64,000 nt of DNA from Pelobates cultripes. Lineage: Eukaryota; Chordata; Amphibia; Anura; Pelobatidae. The DNA is taken from positions 105,496,717 through 105,560,716 of the forward strand of contig OW240917.1 in the NCBI GenBank assembly GCA_933207985.1, given 5' to 3'. The notes beneath the pieces were generated by a model. The model was given only the letters and a program-made list of their open reading frames with translations. It was not told where the DNA came from and searched no databases. A program made the position numbers and the translations under genes. Shown piece after piece: positions 55,961-64,000 of the stretch (its first letter is position 1; the number at the start of each line of letters is the position of its first letter).

Positions 55961-56700
55961 AGCTATGTAACTATGTGACTATGTACCTGAACTGTTGGCT
56001 GCCCCCCATGCCTCACTTACCTAATCTGTAGGCTGCCTTCCATTCCTCACTTTTATTATACTTAAGTATCACTTTAATATTATCAAGCACTTTATAAAAG
56101 ATACAGCACTTTATATTTTAAAAGGTCTGTTCACTTTAGAATGCACTACAGTACCACTTTAAGAAAAAGGCATGCACTTTATATACTTCAATTAGCACTT
56201 TTCAAGTGCAGGTTAATCACTTTAATATTTTAGCTTTAGTGATAACTGTATATATAAATATGACAGGTTTATATTTATATGCATTCCTTAATTACTATGT
56301 GTATTCTACAATTTAAGCCAGTACCTATAATATGAGCATTGTAAGAATGGTTTTAATATTTGTTTGATTTTCTTGTTTGATTCCTATTCTGCACAGCTGA
56401 ATGGTTGTGGGCATATGGGCAATACTGCTTTAATCACTTTTTCTAAAGCGATCGCCACTATTCTATTGCACTATCTTTCATTTTGTTTACACAGGTTGTT
56501 ATAGCAACCTGGTACACAGTCTATCTCTACTGCAGGCTATTTCCTGTTACCACACGTGACGCCCCGTTGCTAAGGCAACGCGGGACATCAACACGCCACG
56601 TGGGGGCGGGCTTTATTCCACGCATGCTCACACAGCACTGGGGACCACTAACGGCACCACTCCCATCATCACAATTATATGATGATATAATTGTTGTGAT
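55961..56700. other. Non-coding DNA with palindromic GC block
   Basis: GCCCCGTTGCTAAGGCAACGCGGG (56,562-56,585) is a near-perfect palindrome, and GGTTGTTATAGCAACC (56,495-56,510) another. ACACGTGACG and CACGTGGGGG flank the first one. Such blocks occur in PLE terminal regions, but no PLE coding is near. Confidence 0.4.
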
Positions 56701-56701
56701 A

Positions 56702-57590
56702 CGTTTTACTGTCTTGAAATACTAATATTTGTGTTCAGCGAAGTCTCCCGAGTATAACAGTACCCCTCATGTACAGGTTTTATGGTGTTTTAAAAGTTAC
56801 TGAGTCAAATATAAGGCTTGTGTTTCAGTTTTTTTCACATTGAAATTTGCCAGATTGGTTATGTTACCTTTGAGACTGTATGGTAGCACAGGAATGAGAA
56901 TTCTCCCCGTGATGGCATACCATTTTCAAAAGTAGACAATCTAAGGTATTGCAAATGGGGTATATCCAGTTGTTTTTAGTAGCCATTTAGTCACAAACAC
57001 TGGCCAAAATTGGCATTCAAATTAGTTTTTTGGATTTTTCACACACAAACAAATATTAACGCTAACTTTGGCCAGTGTTTGTTACTAAATGGCTACTAAA
57101 AACAACAGGATATACCCCATTTGCAATACCTTGGGATGTCTATTATTACAAATGGTATGCCATCATGGGGATAATTCTCACCATACGGTCTCAAAGGCAA
57201 CTTAACCATTCTGGCGAATTTCAATGTGAAAAAACTGAAAACTATAACATGCTAAATTTGACCCTGTAACTTCCCAAAACACCATAAAACCTGCACATAG
57301 GGGGTACTGTTTTACACACGAGGCATCGCTGAATACAAATATGTGTATTTTATTGCAGTAAAAGCTAATAGTATTGTGATATTCACAGTTAAAATGTCAT
57401 GCAGAACTAAAAAAATAGCATTTATTAATTTCTCACATTTTTTTACATTTTATTAATATTAAATTATGCTTCATAGCTAAATATTTGATGTTAAATGAAG
57501 CCCTATTTCTCCTGAATAAAATGATATATAATATAAGTGTGGGTTCACTAAATATGAAGGAGGTGAATTACGGTTGAACAGACATACAGT
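56702..57590. repeat. Foldback repeat, second copy, with a downstream AT-rich arm
   Basis: GGGGTATATCCAGTTGTTTTTAG at about 56,958 pairs with CTAAAAACAACAGGATATACCCC at about 57,093. The outer AACAGTACCCCTCATGTACAGG (56,757) pairs with CCTGCACATAGGGGGTACTG (57,290). The right arm to 57,590 is shared with 6,990-7,350. It is the same family as 10,020-10,725. Confidence 0.7.
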
Positions 57591-57790
57591 TGCAAGAAAA
57601 AGTATGTGAACCCTTTGGAATGCTATGGATTTCTGCACAAATTGGTCATAAAATGTGATCTGATCATCATCTAAGTCACAACAATAGACAATCAGAGTCT
57701 GCTTAAACTAATAACACACAAAGAATGAAATGTTGCCATGTTTTTATTGAACACATCATGTAAACATTCACAGTGCAGGTGGAATAATAA
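57590..57790 (+). mobile_element. Tc1/mariner-like element, 5' end fragment
   Basis: After a TA comes CAGTTGCAAGAAAAAGTATG and TGAACCCTTTGGAATG, a familiar Tc1-type terminal repeat, followed by TCACAACAATAGACAATCAG and ATGTAAACATTCACAGTGCA. No transposase sequence follows; the other end is missing. Confidence 0.6.
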
Positions 57791-58657
57791 TAGTGCTTTA
57801 TGAATAATATTAAAAAAAGAAATTCAAAATTTACACATCATTAGATCATAGCAACATTACAAAAGAACAACAACAACAATGGTGTGATATGTTAAAGTGA
57901 AAATGCTGCATCCTCATTCACCCACTATATTAAAGCATTCACTGGGCTGAGAAGTGCATTGGACATTAACATAAAAAACAAGTATTTACCTCCCAGGTGA
58001 ACTCATTGCCCAGTGATGTTCTGAGTGCATTCATGAGTTGTCCAATTGTCTCGTATTTATAAAAAGCATCTATTGATAGAAGAACAAATCTGTGCAGGGT
58101 ACCTATATAAATAACTCCCATAGAATAATGTCATCAGAAAAAAAAAGCTTTGAAAATAAAAACAAATGATGAGTGCCACTGTTTCACTTGTTTCTAAGTA
58201 TTATTATTGTTTAAATATGTTTTCAGATTTATAGGGCAGACTCAAACTGATGACAATACAGTTTAATATCAGTGCAAGGATTAAATATATTTTTCTAAAT
58301 GTATATATTAAAGAGGAACTGTCACTTTTCTGGAAGATCCACTTTTCAATAAAACATTGAAAATCGCCTACAGTTTGTGTTAACGGTTTAATGCAATGCT
58401 TTGTTTTCTATATAAGAAAGGTTTAGCAAATGACATCACAATCTTGTTCAGTCCAGGCGTAGTCAGAGCACACTTTGTAGCAGAGGATGATAAATAGAAA
58501 AAAAAAATTTCTCCTGTTCGCAGTATGCTTTCTCTATAGTGACTGCTGAGTGCTAAGGACAGAGCTTATTAAAATGATTGACAGGGAGCTCTGTTACAGA
58601 ATAAAGAGGTGTGGATTTTTACACTTAATTTCAAACCTCTCATATATGTATTTATTA
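57791..58657. other. Non-coding DNA
   Basis: AT-rich, with AACTGTCACTTTTCTGG near 58,317. No classified element and no supportable gene. Confidence 0.4.
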
Positions 58658-59141
58658 AAGGACCACAATAGGCATCCAGACCACTTCAGCTTAATGAGGT
58701 GGTCTGGGTGCCTGGTCCATCAAGGATTAATCCTTTTTCCTATAAACATATCAGTTTCAGAGAAACTGCTATGTTTATGTTAGGGTTAATCCAGCCTCTA
58801 GTGGCTGTCTCATTGACAGCCACTAGAGGGCTTCCGCGTTTCTCACTGTGAAAATCACAGTGAGAAGACGCCAGCGTCCATAGGAAAGCATTGTGAATGC
58901 TTTCCTATGGACTGGCTGAATGCGCGCGGCTCCTGCCGCGCATTCGCATTCAGCCGAAGAGGAGGAGAAGAGGGAGGAGAGGAGGAGGAGAGCTCCCCGC
59001 CCGGCGCTGGAGAAAGAGGTAAGTGTAACCCCTTTCACCCCCCAGAGCCCGGCGGGAGGGGGGCCCTGATGGTGGGGGCACCCTCAGGGCACTATAGTGC
59101 CAGGAAAACAAGTATGTTTTCCTGGCACTATAGTGGTCCTT
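58658..59141. mobile_element. MITE, full-length GC-rich member
   Basis: Ends AAGGACCACAATAG and CTATAGTGGTCCTT between TA dinucleotides. Inner inverted blocks include AAACATA...GTTTCAGAGAAAC, GCCTCTAGTGGCTGTC-GACAGCCACTAGAGG, ACTGTGAAAATCACAGTGA and TAGGAAAGCATTGTGAATGCTTTCCTA. A GAGGAGGAG run and CCCGCCCGGCGCTGG make the 3' half GC-rich. Non-coding. Same family as 3,405, 23,892 and 62,912. Confidence 0.85.
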
Positions 59142-59224
59142 TAAGTATAAGTAAAAATAATACTGAAAATCCTTGAAAGTGAATATGGTTGAATATATTT
59201 ATTACCTGTTATGTATTATATTTA

Positions 59225-59278
59225 TATACATGTTTATATATTATTATTATTACCATTTATATAGCGCCAACAGACCCC
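59225..59278 (+). mobile_element. Dispersed repeat, left part, interrupted by CR1
   Basis: ATTATTATTATTACCATTTA then TATAGCGCCAACAG is a common frog repeat end. Its continuation, ATATTATGAGAGGGG, appears only after the CR1 copy at about 60,356. Confidence 0.65.
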
Positions 59279-60345
59279 TTCTATTTAACATGTTTATAAA
59301 TGTTCTTGAAGACAGCATTGAAAGTCATGTTTCAGTGTTTGCAGATGACACAAAACTTTGTAAAATAATACAATGTGAGCAAGATATTACTTTGCTGCAG
59401 AGGGATTTAGATAGACTGGGGGACTGGGCACTCAAATGGCAGATGAAATTTAATGTTGAAAAATGCAAAGTTATGCACTTCGGGTAAAGAATACACAAGC
59501 AACGTATACCCTTAATGGAAGCGAATTAGAGATAACAACACACGAAAAGAACTTGGGAATTGTTATAGACAACAAACTATGCAACAATGTGCAATGTCAA
59601 TCAGCAGTGGCCAAGGCCAGTAAGGTATTGTCATGCATGAAAAAGGGCATTCATTCTCGGGACAAGAATAAAAATTTTCCTCTTTATAAATCACTGGTAT
59701 TGAATATGCTGTGCAATTTTGGGCACCTGTTTTAAAGAAGGATATTATGGCACTAGAAAAAGTGCAGAGGTGGGCTACAAAATTAATAAAAGGAATGGAA
59801 CATATCAGCTATGAAGAAAGGTTAACAAATTTAAACCTATTTAGTTTAGAAAAACGTCGCCTGAGAGGGGATATGATAACATTATACAAATATATTCGGG
59901 GCCAATACAAACCATTGTATGGAAATCTATTCACAAACCGGACTTTACATAGGACACGAGGCCATGCGTTTAGACTGGAAGAAAGAAGATTTCGTCTAAG
60001 GCAAAGGAAAGGTTTTTTTACCGTAAGAACAATCAGGATGTGGAATTCTCTGCCTGAAGAAGTGGTTTTATCAGAGTCCATACAGATGTTCAAACAGCTA
60101 CTAGATGCATACTTGCAAAAACAGAATATTCAAGGATATAATCTTTAAATGTAGGGTAATAACTGCTTGATCCAAGGATAAATCTGACTGCCATTCTGGG
60201 GTCAAGAAGGAATTTTTTTCCTAGCTTGTTGCAAAATTGTGCTTCAAACTGGATTTTTTTGCCTTCTTTTGGATCAACGGCAAAAAACAAATTTGAGGAA
60301 GGCTGAACTTGATGGACGCAAGTCTCTTTTCAACTATGTAACTAT
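59279..60345 (+). mobile_element. CR1-like LINE, 5'-truncated, RT core to 3' tail
   Basis: It begins in the RT palm (PLLFNMFINVLEDS), with the catalytic FADDTKL at 59,338-59,358, then LDRLGDWALKWQMKFNVEKC and KVMHFG, EKNLGIVIDNKL and a C-terminal part (VQRWATKLIKGMEHISYEER, FTVRTIRMWNSLPEEV, ending with a stop at 60,146-60,148). Frames change near 59,486 and 59,720 (two or three shifts). The 3' part to ACTATGTAACTATGTA matches 18,587 and 22,005. This is the best-preserved CR1 copy here. Confidence 0.85.
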
Positions 60346-60624
60346 GTATATAACAATATTATGAGAGGGGGGATGTAACTATAAAGAGGACAATTACAAG
60401 AAAACTTACAGGAACAATAGGTTGAAGAGGACCCTGCTCAAACGAGCTAACAGTCTATAGGAGGTGGGGTATAAGACACGTTAGGACAGGAAATAGTAGT
60501 CAGATTAGGTGGGAGTGAAGCAGAGCTGGAGGAGAGAGTAAAGCACTGCCTTATAGGAGAGCGCAAGAGACAGGTATGTAAGGTAGAGATTACTCTGGGA
60601 GGCCATAAGCTTTCCTGAAGAGAT
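60346..60624 (+). mobile_element. Dispersed repeat, right part
   Basis: ATATTATGAGAGGGGGGATG, ATAGGTTGAAGAGGACCCTG and CTCAAACGAGCTAACAGTCT continue the repeat begun at 59,225. The class is unsettled (SINE-like or non-autonomous LINE). Confidence 0.55.
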
Positions 60625-60772
60625 GGGTATATAGTTTGTATATTGTATTTTTGTAATATTGTACCCTTTTGTAACAATGCAATGTTTTGTGGACCCAGGA
60701 CATACTTGAAAACGAGAGAAATCTCAAGGTATCTTTCCTGGTAAAATATTTTATAAATAAATAAATAAATCT
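60625..60772 (+). mobile_element. LINE-type 3' tail
   Basis: GAACGAGAGAAATCTCAAGG-like sequence (AAAACGAGAGAAATCTCAAG) followed by CTGGTAAAATATTTTATAAA and TAAA repeats is a usual LINE 3' end in frogs. No ORF part is attached. Confidence 0.55.
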
Positions 60773-61514
60773 GTAAAATCAATTGATCCTTGTTTTCCTT
60801 CATTGTTGAAAATATTAAAACATTTTTAGAAAGAAAACTCCTATATCAGGTAAAAAAAATAAAATAAACTGAACATTTTATTTTTCATTTTCATTTCTAA
60901 GATCCAACTGACAAGTGATTTCTAATGTACAATAGTAAACTGGTTTACTTTGATTCAGAATGATTCAGAGTCTCCCGGCAAATTGGAGCCTCTAGCTGCA
61001 AACGACCTTATGACCTTATAGTCAATAAACTTTTTTATTTTTTTATTTTTTATTTTTTCTTTACAAATGGCGTTTGAGTTTGACTATTGACTACAGGCAT
61101 TGTATCTGATAATCCAGAGCTTTTAACTTTCCTAATACCATATCAAAGTAGCACTATTTGCAAGCAGAGTTCAACCATAACTGTGTTATTATTGGCAGGT
61201 GTTCCCAATAAAATGTTTACCAGACTGAATTATAACACTTTAAAACCCATTAGTCTACTGTATATATAGTCTAATAGTTGCTGTATGGAAATTTGTATTT
61301 TTCCCCCCCAATTTTTTTCTTTAGTTCTTATTTATTTAACCTTTTTTTATTGTAATATTTCTCTAATACACAAGAAGAATATTTAGCACATGATTCTTAG
61401 TTATTTTGTTTCTATATTGTGCACAGAACCACTCCTTATTGACTTTCTAGATTACAAAAATATAGGCCTAGCTCTGTTATGGATAGAAATTAATGTTAGT
61501 AAAATGTCTATTTA
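60773..61514. other. AT-rich non-coding DNA
   Basis: T-rich and A-rich runs; small frames (61,087-61,269) show no domain. Confidence 0.4.
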
Positions 61515-61840
61515 CTGTATGTGCCTGTGTTCATTATTTACTCAAAATGGCTGCTAGAGCACCCCCTCCCATCGACCAAAGAATGTAAAGAATGTCATGT
61601 ATTAAGATGGTGTCTCCATCCAGAGCTGCACACTTTGGAGGAAGTGCATTAGATAAGACACTTAACATTTGACCAATTAAAGATGTATTCTCTCTGTTAT
61701 CTTGCTTTCTGCATATGATGTATTTCTGACTTTATAAGGGCGTTGCCGCCCCTCCTGATTAAACATTTCAAAGTTTTTCAGTAACCTGAAACCTGTGTCT
61801 CAGTTTGATTTACTTCAGAGCGTGCACTCATTCTAGCAAT
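61515..61840 (+). mobile_element. Possible retroviral-type LTR
   Basis: The stretch from about TGTATGTGCCTGTG (61,517) to ATTCTAGCA (61,839) has a promoter-like GACTTTATAAGGGCG (61,729), a GATTAAACATTTCAAAG signal-like region and TGTCTCAGTTTGATTTAC as in R-U5 regions. TGGAGGGGGGCAGATACTC right after could be a primer site. There is no second LTR and no confirmed target duplication. Confidence 0.35.
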
Positions 61841-62324
61841 CTGGAGGGGGGCAGATACTCGAGCAAACACTTGGTTTGATCTAAACTAGATCTATAAATT
61901 GACCTATATACAGTATCATACAGGGAGTTGTTCTATACAGATGGAAAGATCACGGTCAGACAGATAGGGTTATTTACTAAAGAGAGGCTTGTCGAGAATT
62001 CAAAGACATTTTCAAAAAAAAGGTCAAAGTAATCGAACTGGAAAAACTCTGCATGCTTGGATAATTTTCCTTAAATTCTAGACTTGAATTTTCCAAAAAA
62101 CGTGAATAACCATCAGAAAAATGTGTTTTTCTGCATGGCGTAGACATTTGCAGGAGAAATGGACAGGCTTAGAGGGATAAGACAGGTTTACTGGGGTACA
62201 GTGAAGTTTGCAGTGAAAAATAATGCGAAACAAAATTTACCAGATATATAAGAAGAGAAGTTAAGGAGGGATATAAACCTCATAGGAATAACCTTATTAG
62301 AACTAGTGTTTTTAAATGGGCTCT

Positions 62325-62640
62325 ATTTAACCCCTTAAGGACACAGCTTCAGAAGCTTGACTTACGCTTAATGACACAAGCAATTTTTGCATTTTCTTGC
62401 TGTTTGTGTTCAACTGCAATTTGCATCTCTCTCATTTATTGCATCGACACATAGTATCAGGGCCGGACTGGGAGAAAAATTCGGCCCGGGCATTTTTTTA
62501 ACACAGCGGCCCACTAAAAAGGGGGCGGGGCATAGGAGGTGTGTTTTGTCATCACCAATGACAAACACGCCTCCTCTCAAAGTGAGCATGTTGGTTCAAT
62601 GCTCTTCCAGGGCAGACCATGCGCAGAGCTCTGCTGAAGA
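62325..62640 (+). repeat. Old repeats: CCCCTTAAGGACACA end and AGGGCCGGACTGG block
   Basis: TTAACCCCTTAAGGACACAG (62,328) resembles one end of the 72-bp MITE family but continues into unrelated sequence. CAGGGCCGGACTGGGAG (62,459) is a motif also met near 47,009. No gene. Confidence 0.5.
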
Positions 62641-62911
62641 GCTCTAGCATGAGAAAAAAGTCCTGTATTTGTTCTGCACAGTGCAAGCAAATTTAATAAC
62701 ATGCTTGCACTGTCTTTCCTTGCAACTTGTCTCTGGTGTCTCTATAAATGGATACCAGGAGACAAAAGGCCAGGAAAGAGTATTGTGCATGTGTTTGGAG
62801 CCTGCTTGTGGTATTGCGTGTGTGTAGAGTGAGCTGGTCGTGGTGTGGTATTGTGTAATAAGGTCGGTTTTAGTCGTGTTGTGTTTGTGGTGTAATGTGA
62901 TGCATATGTGG

Positions 62912-63318
62912 CTCAGGGACCCCCTCCCGCCCGGCTCTGGAAAGGGGTTAAAACTTACCTTTTTCCAGCGCCGGGCGGGGAGCTCTCCTCCTCCGATCCG
63001 CCCCGTCGGCTGAATGCGCATGCGCGGCAAGAGCTGCGCGCGCATTCGGCCGGTCGCATAGGAAAGCATTTATAATGCTTCCCTATGGACGCTTGCGTGC
63101 TCTCACTGTGATTTTCACAGTGAAAAGCACGCAAGCGCCTCTAGCGGCTGTCAATGAGACAGCTGCTAGAGGCTTTGGGGGAAGGCTTAACCTATTGATA
63201 AACATAGCAGTTTCTCTGAAACTGCTATGTTTATAAAACAATGGGTTAACCCTAGAAGGACCTAGCACCAAGACCACTTCATTAAGCTGAAGTGTTCTGG
63301 GTGGCTAGAGTGGTCCTT
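62912..63318. mobile_element. MITE, left end missing or decayed
   Basis: The right end GTGTTCTGGGTGGCTAGAGTGGTCCTT is followed by TA, and the body (GAAACTGCTATGTTTAT, GCCTCTAGCGGCTGTC, TTTTCACAGTGA, TAGGAAAGCATTTATAATGC, GCGCCGGGCGGGGAGC) is the reverse-oriented relative of 58,658-59,141. The left terminal repeat was not found. Confidence 0.75.
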
Positions 63319-63324
63319 TAAGAG

Positions 63325-63341
63325 TGTTGTGTGTGTGTGTG

Positions 63342-63392
<51 letters not shown>

Positions 63393-64000
63393 TTGGAAGT
63401 ATTGTGTATGTGTGTGGTGCAGTGTGTTGGGGGGGTTCTGTGTGTATGTGAGGGGTGCAGTATGTGTGTGTGTGTGAGGGTGCGGTGTGAGTGATGGGTG
63501 TGAGAGTGCCGTGTGAGAGTGCCCTGTGTGAGATGGGTGTGAGAGAGTGCTGTGTGTGTGTGAGAGTGCTCTGTGAGAGTGCTGTGAGTGTGATGGGTGT
63601 GAGAGTGCTGTGTGAGAGAATGCTGTGTGTGTGTGAGAGTGCTCTGTGAGAGTGCTGTGTGTGATGGGTGTGAGAGTGCTGTGTGAGAGAGTGCTGTGTG
63701 TGTGAGAGAGTGCTCTGTGAGAGAGTGCTGTGTGTGTGATGGGTGTGAGTGTGATGGGTGTGAGAGTGCTGTGTGAGAGAATGCTGTGAGTGTGTGAGAG
63801 TGCTCTGTGAGAGTGCTGTGTGTGATGGGTGTGAGAGTGCTGTGTGAGAGAGTGCTGTGTGTGTGTGAGTGCTCTGTGAGAGAGTGCTGTGTGTGAAAGT
63901 GCTGTGTGAGAGAGTGCTGTGAGTGTGTGAGAGTGCTCTGTGAGAGTGCTGTGTGTGATGGGTGTGAGAGTGCTGTGTGAGAGAGTGCTGTGTGTGTGTG
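63325..64000 (+). repeat. TG/GAGAGTGC minisatellite to the window end
   Basis: A TG/TA/CA microsatellite (63,325-63,392) is followed by tandem GTGTGAGAGTGCTGTGTGAG and GATGGGTGTGAGAGTGC units in higher-order blocks of about 80-150 bp. The array continues past the window. Confidence 0.9.

Noticed and set aside
56483..56725. 80-codon frame over the GC palindrome
   Set aside because: No domain; it overlaps palindromic repeat sequence typical of transposon ends.

Overview
This is a stretch of large, repeat-dense vertebrate nuclear genome, most likely from a frog or toad. The clues are the mix of Penelope-like elements (PLEs), L2 and CR1 LINEs, a DIRS element, Tc1/mariner and hAT remnants, AAAGGGACACTATAG-type MITEs and a TAGTGATG/CATCACTA hAT-like family, all typical of anuran genomes. 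I assign no species. No intact host gene, tRNA, rRNA or CRISPR array was found. Every protein-like reading frame I can explain belongs to a transposable element or to a captured gene fragment. Two 100-N assembly gaps lie at 11,390-11,489 and 23,173-23,272.

Layout. 1-1,940: an L2-like LINE split by a solo LTR with a 5-bp target duplication. 2,060-6,880: PLE remnants in opposite orientations, broken by a MITE and by a second solo LTR. 8,775-9,890: a Tc1-like fragment. 10,020-11,320: a foldback repeat and AT-rich DNA. 11,496-13,300 and 14,115-14,810: two more PLE remnants, then a CA-rich minisatellite to 15,965. 16,205-18,312: a decayed hAT/ZMYM1-like transposase. 22,005-29,150: one CR1 LINE opened by successive insertions (MITE; MITE holding a 4.7-kb hAT-like element holding an LTR retroelement part and a captured C2H2 zinc-finger piece). 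31,005-42,506: an 11.5-kb block, flanked by a perfect 16-bp direct repeat, consisting of one PLE (A) that received a second PLE (B) as a near-identical inverted dimer. 42,544-43,933: a third LTR of the family seen at 312 and 25,073. 50,580-52,640: an internally deleted DIRS element. 56,700-60,772: foldback repeat, Tc1 end, MITE, and a CR1 LINE inside another repeat. 62,300-64,000: MITE end and a TG-rich minisatellite.

The coding pieces make sense only as transposition machinery: PLE reverse transcriptase plus GIY-YIG endonuclease, CR1/L2 reverse transcriptase, DIRS RNase H and tyrosine recombinase, Tc1 and hAT transposases. Most are broken. The best preserved is the 772-codon PLE-B frame at 33,992-36,310, which keeps a YIDD catalytic motif, a cysteine motif and a GIY-YIG domain. 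Its terminal region, present on both arms of the inverted dimer, carries a hammerhead-ribozyme-like core. The PLE-A/B composite, its inverted symmetry and its ribozyme-like motifs are the most interesting part of the window.
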